This document shows, piece after piece, positions 1 through 9,442 of a stretch of 64,000 bases of DNA; position 1 is the stretch's first letter, and each line of letters opens with the position of its first letter. The position numbers and the translations under genes were made by a program. Source of the stretch: Protea cynaroides (taxonomy: Eukaryota; Streptophyta; Magnoliopsida; Proteales; Proteaceae). The DNA lies in contig CM053267.1 of assembly GCA_028583415.1 (NCBI GenBank), positions 30,614,902 through 30,678,901 on the forward strand, written 5' to 3'. Below the pieces are notes generated by a model that did not search any database, had not been told where the DNA came from, and saw nothing but the letters and a program-made list of their open reading frames with translations.

Positions 1-3000
1 AGTTAAAATAGTGTTTCCCTGGCGTGTCAAGCCTTAAAATGATCATTTAAGGCTCGAAACACTCATTTCTAGCTTTCACGTCTTTTTAGCAAGTTCTCAA
101 CGAGATCTCGGAAATCTTGGTCTGGCTCAAGGTTGAGACAACCTCAAGACTCGAGATTTTCATCCTTGATTAGTGTAGTGGCCTGGTCTATTTACTTTTA
201 ATTAATTTTCTAGAAAGTCATCTGTGTCTCTTTTAGAGCTTTTGTATATGGGTCGCTGTTTTGCACTTTACATTCAATACTTGGGTTTAACAAGCCAATT
301 GTTTGATGAGGTCTCTTGTCAACAGAATCCTACTTATGTTTTTCCATGAGGATCAGGGGTGCTGTTGCTTTAGGCTGTGTACATTACTTGCAAAAAAATG
401 AAAATCGAAGAAAGCACTCAAATGAAAGAGCATGCTTTGTATTCAACATGGGTTTTTCTCTTCAGGGAACCACCAATGAGTGGAGTTCATGAATTAGGCT
501 GGACATTTGTTCATTGATGGCAAAGAGGGTTTAAAGCAAATCAAATTAACAAAACCCTTTTTACTATAGGATCTTCATATCCACCAAACCCAAATCAGAA
601 TTAGAAAGTAACAAGAAATTCAACTTATCTGGAAATCTGACCCTTAGAATCTTTCCAAACTTGGGGACGATGAACTTTAGGATGTATGTGAACAGATACT
701 GAAAGTTGAGGACGATCCCATTATAGATATAGAAGATATAAATTTTCTAAAACAGCCTATTTTCTGATGATGCCCCTCGTTACCAGTGGATTTAATCGAT
801 CTGATTATAATCTTCAGTTTCGTAGTGTATTGCAGATCAGACCAGTGGTGAATAACGTAGCAATTATGTAAGAAAGAGGGAAAAATCAATGGAAGAAAGT
901 ATAACACAAAGAAACTCAAGAATGAGCTTACGGTTGAGTCTCATCCAGAAAAAATTTCGTTATATTCTGGTTCCAAATCTGCATCTCCTCCCTTCTTCAT
1001 CTTATTTATTATGTTGTAGAAGATTACAAACTATGGAAAGAACCGATTATTTCTAAAAGAGTATCCAAAAATAAAAATGAGAATCTTTCCTTTATAGTTT
1101 TTAGGAAAGTTTCCAAAACAAAGAAACATCTAAAACTGACTCATAAACCAACTTAGGAAACTAACTTATTGAATTTAGGATGGAAACAAAGATTTCTAAA
1201 ATTCTGTTGGTACTGTTCACGTGAACAGTGTTGGCTGGACTTTTGTCTTTTTCTTCTTGGCATTTTGTCCTTTTGTTTAGGCCCTGTTTGGAGGACCTTT
1301 TATTCTCTCTAGAGTGTACTTGTACTGCATCATTCCTTTTTGTTGGGGTTTACATGTGATTCACGTGTCATTTGTGAGGAACATTGAAATTGGAATCGCT
1401 TACAATTTATTTAGAATTTTCTTTTTTTTTTTAAGGGGGTGTCTAGGGAAGTATTTGCTTATCTTTCACTGCCAGATGCTAGCCAACTGGTTGTTCTAAT
1501 GTTACTGCCCCCTTGTTCATGGATCTTGTTTTTCAGGGCAACAATGGGTCTATTGGGAAGATTGGCTTATGTTAGCAGTTGGATTTCCAAACTGGATTTT
1601 GGCTATATTTTGTTTTTAATTTTCTTTTTGCTACTTGCTCAATTGCCTGTTCATAAGAAGAATTATATGTGTGACAAGAGACATGGTCTATTTAGTGGCT
1701 AAGCTATTTAAAACATGGCTATGAACAGAATTGAATGGAAAAAAACAGAATTCATTTAGCCAACCATTCTCCTGTTGCTCCTGAATTTCCTAATAAACTC
1801 TGGCATTTCTAATTTAGGAACCGATAACCATGGTGCACTAGTGGCAGTGGAGGAACATGCAAGATTGTCCTGTAACCAGCTTAGCATTCTTCTCTTCTCG
1901 TAAATTATTAACTGCTTTGGCTAAACTTAACCATGGAGATACAATGAATTGGTGGTGACAAGAAGTTGGGACAGTGAAGGCTCGGATCAGATTGAGCATC
2001 AAGAGCAAAGCAGCCCAATTTCAAATCAAAGAGATGCTGAGAAAAAAATAACTTTTAAGTGTTTATTGTAACTAAATGATTAGGCAGTTTGCGAATTCTT
2101 TCCCATGCCATCTTACATAACCAACATTCTCTCTCTACTTGACCTTTTCTCTCTCTTCTCTTACCTTGTGGTCCTACTTGATGATACCAGTTCTCGCATG
2201 CTGATTGTGGCTTGGGGGAATTCCCACAAGTTGGCAGCTTACAGAACCCTTCCCCTAAAAATATACTTAAATTGTAGCTTCTTTAATATCCAGTTATTTT
2301 TGTGCAAATTAAGCCAATTCAAGTTATCTTATCAGTCATGTTCTAATGTCTTGGTCAAGAAGATTATGTATGTATGTCTAAATATCTATTGAACCATATA
2401 ACAAAGTCAAAATGGTCCTAATCACATGGCTGAATGGAAATTAAGATGGCCATGAAAAATATCTTTTACCATTTTTTTCTTTTATTGCAACTTGAAAGAA
2501 AAGGAGTTTCGAATCCATTGATGGTCACTATTAAACTTCTAACTGTTGATCACACAACTTGGGTTAATTGACAAACGGTTTGAGACTAGTTTTAAACACT
2601 AATAATTATTTAATATGATCTATCTTTGATGTAAGAGCTCCTGGACTCACCAAGGAGAACACATGTCTTCCAATGGGTTCAAATATATCAATGTGGGACC
2701 ACTGGATAGTGATAGGCCAGGTTCACACCCCTTGCAATAGATAGTGGTGGGGCCATCCATTAAACATATAGTTTAGTAAGTGGGCTAAAGCAAATGGGGA
2801 TGGGTCTACTTGGTTACAACTTAATAAAGTGGTCTAGATTACAAATTTGTAAAATTTATCAATTTTACGTCCATCTAAACAACTATCCTAAATAATTTCA
2901 CTTCACTTCCCAACAACTCAAAAGGGAAAAATCAATTTCCTTCACTTCTCTTCACTCACTTCCCTTGCAACCAAATAGAGCCTAAGTGAATTTGACAAGT

Positions 3001-3001
3001 C
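1..3001. other. No recognised gene; AT-rich intergenic sequence
   Basis: I see no conserved coding region, RNA gene or complete transposon here. The short open frames (for example around 1439-1702 and 2105-2392) have no recognisable domain and sit in AT-rich, intron-like sequence. The segment 2600-3000 has features common near MITEs (a GTGGGACC motif and the end-like string CCAAATAGAGCC near 2983-2995), but no matching partner with a target duplication was found. If the SMG7-like gene at 8.1-9.4 kb continues, its missing 3' exons would lie in or beyond this stretch; I could not find them. Confidence 0.5.
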
Positions 3002-3009
3002 TATAGCAT

Positions 3010-3120
3010 TAAGGATGTAAATAGATAGTTGAAAATCACTATTCGGTTCTTGGTAAACCAAATTTAGTGTCTATATTTGTTTCAAATCCAGAACTTTTGT
3101 CTTTCACAAAAGTTTTTTGT
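3010..3120 (+). repeat. Left TIR of hAT-like element
   Basis: Inverted-repeat partner of 7590-7700, roughly 80 percent identical by eye with small indels. It begins right after the TATAGCAT target duplication. Homology stops near 3120. Confidence 0.75.
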
Positions 3121-3588
3121 TTTTGTTTTGTTAGGATTTGTCTTCCTAATTGTGATTTTACTTTTTCGATTTAACTCGGGACTGGTATGGTTCTCGTTAA
3201 TGCTTCTCTTTCAGATCAGCGACTGGATCGATTTTTGAACTTAATCCTACGGATAATTGGGTCCGTTCTAGTTAAGGGGGATATCAGCAAAAAATTCACT
3301 TACTCTTTCATCAAAATCTATTGTTAAGTTTCCTCTCAACCATGTTAGATGGTGAAGACAATAAGATCTGGTGTTTCTGTACTTCTTATTTGCTTCACTT
3401 TATTATGAATATCCTCTACAAGATCCAAAGATAAGTTATCTCTTCTAAAGAGTTTCTTTTCTTCTTGGATTCGTAGCAGGTTGAGGTGAGTCCTATCTTA
3501 TAATGACCTCTTTTTTCTCTAGGTTTCTTTTGTTGATACTTCCTTTTTGGGACCAGAAGATCATGAACAAAAGAATAATTTTTTATTT

Positions 3589-3852
3589 GTAACAAAATAG
3601 AAAAGAAATGAAGGGAAGATGGAGAGAATGGAGAATGGAGAATGGAGAAGAGAGAGAGAGAATCAATCAATGTGTTCTTCTCATCCTATGGTTCCTTTAT
3701 TTATAATCAAAGAGGAGAAACAATAGTTTAGGAAACTTCCCTAATTACAATCCTAAACCAATTATGAAACTAAACCTAGACAACTTAGGAAATAAACCCT
3801 AACCAATAAGGAAACAAATAAACAACTATAGTGGAAACAAATCCACTACTCA
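3589..3852 (-). repeat. 3' LTR of TRIM-like element
   Basis: Downstream copy on the minus strand. It starts TGAGTAGTGGATTTG and ends TTACA, and matches 4370-4625 with a few substitutions and short indels, mostly in the AGAGAATGGAGA repeat. Confidence 0.75.
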
Positions 3853-4354
3853 CAATATAGGTTACTGTGAAACAAGCAGCAACAATAGCACAATTTGAGG
3901 TCACTGTGAATCACATAGAAGTAGAAACAGTAATAGAGCAGACATCAAGCAACAGCATCAACATAATGTATGTAGTAAAGGCGCATCAGGTAGTAGAGGT
4001 TGCATCAGGTGCAACTGTAGTAGGCTCCCAACACGAGCATACAGTAGGTTGAATCACGTGCAACGGTAGTAGGCTCTCAACACGAGCATATAGTAGGTTG
4101 CACCACATGCAACGGTAGACATCATATGGTAGTAGGCTCCGACATGAGCAAGGTAGTATAGGCTCCAACATGAGGAAGGATAGAGAAAAGTGTCTCTTCC
4201 ATGAGTAGACACGAACCAACAAATAATAATTTTCAACTGATGACTTGAGCAGATAAGAATATATATAACCCCCTTCTCACGTGAAACATTCCACGTGGAC
4301 AAATAACGGAGAGGAATACTCAACGAAAACCTTTTGTCAACTCTCAAAAAGGCA

Positions 4355-4369
4355 CACTCTCTGATACCA
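4355..4369 (-). promoter_or_regulatory. Primer-binding site of TRIM-like element
   Basis: Minus strand reads TGGTATCAGAGAGTG directly after the LTR end. This is close to the canonical TGGTATCAGAGC complementary to the 3' end of plant initiator tRNA-Met. Confidence 0.7.
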
Positions 4370-4625
4370 TGTAATAAAATAGAAAAGAAAGAATGAGAAG
4401 ATGGAGAGAATGGAGAATGGAGAAGAGAAAGAGAATCAATCCATGTGTTCTCCTCCTTCTATGGTTCCTTTATTCATAATCAAAGAGGAGAAACAATAGT
4501 TTAGGAAACTTCCCTAATTACAATCATAAACCAATTAAGAAACTAAACCTAGACAACTTAGGAAATAAACCCTAACTAATAAGGAAACAAATAAACAACT
4601 ATGGTGGAAACAAATCCACTACTTA
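4370..4625 (-). repeat. 5' LTR of TRIM-like element
   Basis: Upstream copy on the minus strand. Its 3' end abuts the tRNA-Met primer-binding site at 4355-4369. Confidence 0.75.
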
Positions 4626-6073
4626 CTACCAATAGAAAAAAGCCATATAAAGAAACTAATAAGCCATGTAGAAGGTGGGACCCACAGCCCTGTAGAGCTA
4701 TATCGCTAACATTATTCAAGTTTTAATAGGTCTACATTAGTTCCTTCAACTGTTGAAGTGTTTTGGTTTATCAAGTTGTCTTTAGTTCATAATCCAAATT
4801 TTGTATCATTCATTAAATTTAGAATCAAATGGGTAAGGTTGAGCCCTATACTTGAAACCACTGTCAAAACAATCTGGAGACTGCCGACGTCCACCATGAA
4901 ACAGCTCCTCATGCCCATGCCCCTTAATGGCCACCTGCCTGACGAGTCTTATGGCTACAGGATTTGAGAACCTGTTGTTTGGTCGGATCATGTATAGGCT
5001 AAATTCTCACTCGCTCTTTAAACAAACTTAAAGACAAGAACAAATGGAAAAAAAATTATTCACAAGCTAACAACTTTAGTCTTATACAAAGATAACTGAC
5101 TCCTGCCAACTCTGATTTCTTCTTACAAATGCATCCCTTTTATAGAGAAAATGGGGTACGTATAACTTTCTAATTGAAATTCTTTGCTTAACTAAGAGGT
5201 ATAAAACACCAAAAAAAAAAAAAAACAAAGGAATCTAATGACGAGCACCTAAGGACCAATAGAGCTTAAGGCAAAGAAACACAATTGCTTTTCATTTTAC
5301 ATCGTAGTGAGCACCAAACTTTGTAGCAGGAAAACGAGGGTGGACCACTCCTTTACTTGTTGCCGACAACTTGTTATCGGTGGAAGATAAAGTTGTTGTC
5401 TCTGATAAAGCAGATACTTTGCCAATGCGAAACGTTAAAAGAGATAAAGATAAAAGACACCCCTACTACAAGGTATCGTATCAGATCACGTAGGTAGGGA
5501 CCTCGGTAAACACAAGTTACTTCTCAGTCAGTATCATATTCTTCGTTGTCGCTAGGTACGACATAAATCATGAGAATATCGTCTAGTAAGTCTAATAGTT
5601 CTTTTAGGGCTGGTTTCCAAAATTCACTTGTTTCTCAAGCATGTAATATTTTGCTGTTGTAGTGTTGTCTACACATCTCTGTACCACTGAAAAAAATGGT
5701 CTTCACTTTCTTTGTGTTTTGCAGATGCAATTAACCACTTTAGTGCTAATGATATGACGACCATGATTCTTTCGTCAAAGAGTTATTGGTTTCAATACCT
5801 TCGTTCCAAGATGCTAAGTAGTACTCAGCATGAATCGAACAAAGTTGTTTTAACTTTATTTGTGTCCAGGGAATATCGTTCATCGATATCGTAGACCACT
5901 CTGTACACGACTAAGGGTGGATAATCTCTATTAAAAGCCAAATTTGATAAGAAGCATGATATGCTTGCTCATCTTTTTCAGCAAGAGTCACTAGATCCTG
6001 CTCTAGATCTTTGAGTGGCTGTGAAGCTTAGCGATTATATTGCAAATCGGACAATTGCTGGTAATTGTTTTAA

Positions 6074-6960
6074 CTATCCATAATTGTGGCGATCCACTTG
6101 AAACCATGAAACTATTCTGAGTTCAATTGGAGTAATATTAAACATATGGGATTTCATAATTATTAATGGGTAAGCCATATATTTAATTAAATGAAACTGA
6201 TATTCAGTTAACCATGTCATGAAATCAAGTTCTTTACTTTTTTCAATAATATTTTCTTTGATTTCTTTCAGTAAGATGAGGATTTTCTGTCTTATCTCTT
6301 GTCTCTTCAATAACTCACAACCAAAGTTTGAGAAGATGACGCTTATGGAATTTATTGTTGATTCTCAAGTTGGGAAAAGAACCAAAAGTAACTCTCCCCC
6401 GGGTTCAAGGTGACAGATGTAATCTGTCAACTGAGTGATTACTTTTCGAGTTGCCTTTCGCTTATTTTCGCGAAGAGCGGACCAGAGACTTTGGATTAAC
6501 TCTGCTGCTTGGTGGGATAACCCAAGATTGTAAAATGGTGTTGACTCTGTTTTATTTGGATTAATAGTTCCAAGGCACAATTCTCTATGACTTCCCTGAG
6601 AGGATGCAGAGTGTGTATCTGTGATTTTCACTGCGCTCTCAGCCTTATCTTTCCCACTTCGGGATGCCTTTCTCTCAGGACAAGACTTCACAAAGTGAGT
6701 TGGATAACAACAAATAAAACAACAAGCAACAGGGTTCTTTCCTACTTTTTTGGCTGGGTTTTTAGACCTATTCATTTTTTGGGTTTGCTCTTGTCGGGTT
6801 TGGACACTTTTTAACAGAATTTCTTTTTGTTCTAGTGGGTCTAAAAGTCTAAATTTGGGTTGGATTGTTCCGTAACCAGTGATGCCTCAGCTAGGGCTTC
6901 TTTGTCTTTAACCTGAATAAGAAGTTTTGCATTCTCGGTTTCATTAAAGATTTCTTCCAT
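6074..6960 (-). pseudogene. Second ORF of pararetrovirus-like relic, CCHC zinc knuckle
   Basis: The frame opens at an ATG 19 bp after the pol stop. It is frameshifted near 6840, continues from there to a TGA at 6365-6367, and stays open in the same frame to 6074. Total length would be near 300 codons. It has a perfect Cys-X2-Cys-X4-His-X4-Cys knuckle at 6680-6721, basic residues before it and a Ser/Arg/Lys-rich segment after it. The C-terminal part is rich in Ile, Leu and Lys. CCHC knuckles bind nucleic acid and occur in retroelement Gag or coat proteins. A knuckle frame located after RNase H is an unusual order. I do not recognise the exact family. It is decayed and cannot give an intact product. 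Confidence 0.45.
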
Positions 6961-6979
6961 CTCTTTTTTTATAGTGGAA

Positions 6980-7102
6980 TTAATCCTCTTCGTTTTCCTG
7001 CAACATAGTGGATCTGAGATCTCTGGCTAGTGTATCTGCAATAAGATTTTTGTCAGATTTTATAACCTCAATATCAAACTGGTATTTGAAACCAAAGTTG
7101 CC
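6980..7102 (-). pseudogene. RNase H C-terminus fragment (pararetrovirus-like)
   Basis: About 40 codons are visible on the minus strand, ending in TAA at 6980. They contain the characteristic end of a retroelement RNase H: a hydrophobic strand, then a K-S-D-K-N turn, then the I-A-D-T-L-A-R motif equivalent to the ADALSR end of LTR-element and caulimovirid RNase H. Reading upstream, homology ends near 7102, where an unrelated 22-bp inverted repeat lies. The rest of pol is missing. It could instead be a gypsy pol end; the close downstream ATG-started frame argues for a caulimovirid. Confidence 0.55.
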
Positions 7103-7585
7103 ATCTTAAGTCCCTAACTCGTGACTTAAACGCCTTTTAAAATTTATTTAAGTAGGAAAATAAAAAAAAAGCTCATAGAGGCGAGTGTTTTACTCATCGA
7201 TTTGACGATTTGTAGATTGGATGATTTTGACCCAAGAAGCAAAAGTGAAAGGTGAAAAGCAAGAAAAGAACAGTTCAAGCGAAAGGGGCTTTCTTAGGGA
7301 CAAGCTCAAGCCAAGCTCACGGTTCCTTTACTAGCAAGCAAATGAGGGGTTCCAGCTAGCTTGAATGGGCTCGGCAAGTCACTTATAGAAGGCTGACTGC
7401 AGGCACAGAGTTGTTTTTCTTAATGGTGTTGGGAAGCACTGATCTACTACCTCCCTGCTTGTTCATTCTGGCCTGTTGATGAGGAACCAGCCTTCATCAC
7501 CAGCACCAGCACCAGCAGCAAAGACGGTAGCATCATAGGTATAGCTTAGCTAGTCGGTCTAGTAGATGGCAACTTTGGTTTCAAA
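7085..7585. repeat. 22-bp perfect inverted repeat, arms 7085-7106 and 7564-7585
   Basis: The plus strand at 7085-7106 (starts TTTGAAACCAAAG) is the exact reverse complement of 7564-7585 (ends CTTTGGTTTCAAA). The spacer is 457 bp with no gene. The right arm is the inner edge of the hAT right subterminal region, and the left arm marks where the RNase H homology stops, so it may be a junction between hAT sequence and viral cargo. Confidence 0.6.
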
Positions 7586-7589
7586 AGTA

Positions 7590-7700
7590 TCAAGTTTTTG
7601 CAAAAGACAAAAAAGTGCTGTATCTGAAACGAATATAGACACTAAATTTGATTTTACAAAGAACCGAATAATGCTTTTTGACTGTCCGTTTACATCCCTA
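7590..7700 (-). repeat. Right TIR of hAT-like element
   Basis: Reverse complement matches 3010-3120. It ends immediately before the second TATAGCAT target duplication at 7701-7708. Confidence 0.75.
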
Positions 7701-8069
7701 TATAGCATTTCTAATCTGGAATTTCAATGATGCGTACACCACATGAACTGTACCAATTTTAAGTTGGAGAATGGCGAGCAAAAAATTGAGAGGTACACCT
7801 GGCAAGGTTTTGACAAGAAAATGAAAGATCACATCAACTAACACACAAACACCAAAGCTTTTTTTTTTCTCTGAAGGCACAAAGAGTTATAGTTTATCAA
7901 AATATGAAAACAAAGAAAAATTTATGACCCATATCCACATATCCAAGCATTATGCAAAAATATAACTAGAATAAGACATCACTAACCTATAAAAAAAGTC
8001 ACTATATGCATCAAACTTTCAGAATATTTAAACCCAAAAATCCAATAGACATTCTTCTGCATTGATTAC

Positions 8070-9442
8070 CTTGGTTTTGTATAAAAGTTGCTTATCATCC
8101 GAACAATGAGAGGCCATAAACTGGTATCCTCAGAACCAACATCTTCAGCGATTTTGCACATGTTGCTAGCTGAAGAACTATCACTAGATTGTGTTTTGGT
8201 TTGTTCAGTGCTTCTCTCAGATGGTGTGTTGAAATCAAACGTGGCCTCAGTGGATAGAGAGGGCAAAATAGATGACCTATTCTGTAAGGTTTTAAAGGAT
8301 ACTTAAAAAAATTAATATCAAGATTCGAAAGAATAACTTTCAATGAATAAGGCAGCTCTTGATGACAGACAAGAAGAAATTACCTTCTCAAACAGTAGAT
8401 TAAGGTTATCCCACGCATCAGGGAAAGGATTTTTAACAGCCAGACTTCTTATACAATGGTATAAAGCAAGGAATTCATCACCAATGTATGTTGCCAACAC
8501 AGCCAACTGTGAATGACATGTTGCATAGATATATGAGCCCCACCATGGAAGTAAATTGGAGTAATGGAACCAAGTAAAAAGAGCTTCAAAGTTCAGTGAA
8601 GGCCAAAAACTTTTATCAACTTGTGATTTAGATGAAAAATAGCTCACATGTGACTACCTGATTGTGCGGATTTCCACTGTCTGGCCAAATCATTGATGCA
8701 TTTAGGTAGTGAGTAGCTGCAACAGACCAGTTACACTTCTCAGTGGCAGGATTTGCATAAAGTTCCCTGTATCGAGCAAGATCTCCTAGATAAATTAGAC
8801 AACGGTGGCATGAAAATTGGCATCTGCGCATTACTGTTGACTCCATGGAATTTGAAAAGCATTCATCCTTGAATAATAATAGCTCCTCTGGAAGCACATA
8901 ATTTCTTCTGATTTTTATGATCAACTCTTGGTAAAATTCACTAGCTTCCGAAAGGAATGATCTAAATCCTTCAACAAGATTATCATTATTGTGCTGCACA
9001 GCAATCAAAATTTGTGGCATCAACTGATTTTTATTTTCGGCATTAGCAGAAGTTTGCCGTATTCTGTGACGAAATTCATCAATACATTTATAGTGAAGCC
9101 TCCACAGAGAATATTCTATGTCTTGAAGCTCTGCTAGTTCATGGTCACTCAAGATGATCTTCTCATAGTAAGAACGGGTTTTACGGTATAATTCTTGAAC
9201 ATCCTTCTGCAACATACCCTTTGACTGGATTTGGATCCATAGTTTCTTTTCTGCATTAAGAGCCTGCAGTAAACAATTACAAGATCAGATTAATTACCAT
9301 AATAGTTTATACAGAACTGGGAGCAGCTCTTTTGCACAACAGGTCAGGAGTCAAGAACAAATTCAAATTCAGGAATCACCTCAACAAGAAAACTTCTTGT
9401 GTGACTATGGTCATCGAGAGGATCTGTTGCATCAGTTTCCAT
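8070..9442 (-). CDS. SMG7L: SMG7-LIKE (EST1/SMG7 family), 5' half of the gene
   Basis: Four coding exons on the minus strand: 9380-9442, 8658-9263, 8384-8506 and 8070-8281. They are joined by GT-AG introns with phases that agree, giving about 334 residues. The N-terminus (SKGMLQKDVQELYRK, then YEKIILSDHELAELQDIEYSLWRLHYK within exon 2 in order) and the block CHRCLIYLGDLARYRELY followed by ASMIWPDSGNPHNQ are hallmarks of the 14-3-3-like/TPR domain of plant SMG7 and SMG7-like proteins; the leader fits SMG7L better than SMG7. The family recognises phosphorylated UPF1 in nonsense-mediated mRNA decay, and plant SMG7 also acts in meiotic exit. Full proteins are roughly 900-1000 residues. The exons coding the rest of the EST1 domain and the C-terminus were not found between 8069 and 1. 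A hAT-like element starts about 370 bp past exon 4, so the gene is either truncated or continues outside the window. The start codon is the first ATG of exon 1 and is assumed. Confidence 0.85.

Larger units (their letters stand above)
3589..4625 (-). mobile_element. TRIM-like short LTR retrotransposon
   Basis: Two direct repeats of about 260 bp (3589-3852 and 4370-4625), nearly identical, flank a 517-bp interior. On the minus strand the upstream repeat ends ...TTACA and is followed directly by TGGTATCAGAGAGTG (4355-4369), the plant primer-binding-site form complementary to initiator tRNA-Met. Each LTR holds a TATAAATA-like box (plus strand TTTATTTATAATC near 3697 and TTTATTCATAATC near 4470). 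No gag or pol is present. The interior has 2-3 imperfect copies of a unit of about 50 bp with GTAGTAGGCTC and CAACACGAGCATA. No clear polypurine tract or matching 5-bp TSD was found. The small size fits TRIM elements (terminal-repeat retrotransposons in miniature), though it is at the long end of that class. Confidence 0.75.
5040..7102 (-). mobile_element. Caulimovirid-like endogenous pararetrovirus relic
   Basis: Read on the minus strand: the C-terminal end of a reverse transcriptase/RNase H frame (stop at 6980), a 19-bp gap, then an ATG (6960) opening a second frame with a CCHC zinc knuckle. After that comes a non-coding stretch with a TATA-like CTATAAAAGGG (plus strand near 5140-5152), as in a viral intergenic promoter. 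A pol end followed by another ORF and then a promoter region fits Caulimoviridae better than plant gypsy elements, but the family is inferred. The second frame is broken by one frameshift near 6840 and one in-frame TGA at 6365-6367. No movement-protein, capsid or upstream pol part was recognised, so this is a truncated, inert copy. It lies inside the hAT-like element. Confidence 0.5.
3010..7700. mobile_element. hAT-like non-autonomous DNA transposon with cargo
   Basis: The two ends form imperfect terminal inverted repeats of about 110 bp. The left end starts TAAGGATGTAAATAGATAG, and the right end read inward starts TAGGGATGTAAACGGACAG. Homology continues through a shared stretch around ATTTAGTGTCTATATT. 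The element is flanked by a perfect 8-bp target duplication TATAGCAT (3002-3009 and 7701-7708). An 8-bp TSD with TAGGG-type ends is typical of the hAT superfamily. No transposase is seen. The interior holds a TRIM-like LTR element (3589-4625) and a pararetrovirus-like segment (about 5040-7102), both probably later insertions or captured cargo. The right edge lies about 370 bp beyond the last recognised SMG7-like exon, so it probably inserted in or just after that gene. Confidence 0.8.

Noticed and set aside
1276..2997. TIR-like pair TAGGCCCTGTTTGG and CCAAATAGAGCCTA as ends of a Harbinger element
   Set aside because: Flanks are TTA on one side and TAA on the other, homology is only about 14 bp, and no further inverted similarity is seen.
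3010..7700. An autonomous hAT transposase within the TIRs
   Set aside because: No frame shows a hAT dimerisation or catalytic motif; the interior is TRIM and viral-like sequence.
7698..7880. 60-codon minus-strand frame as the next SMG7L exon
   Set aside because: It follows a weak acceptor, has no similarity to the conserved EST1 domain, and runs into the hAT target duplication.
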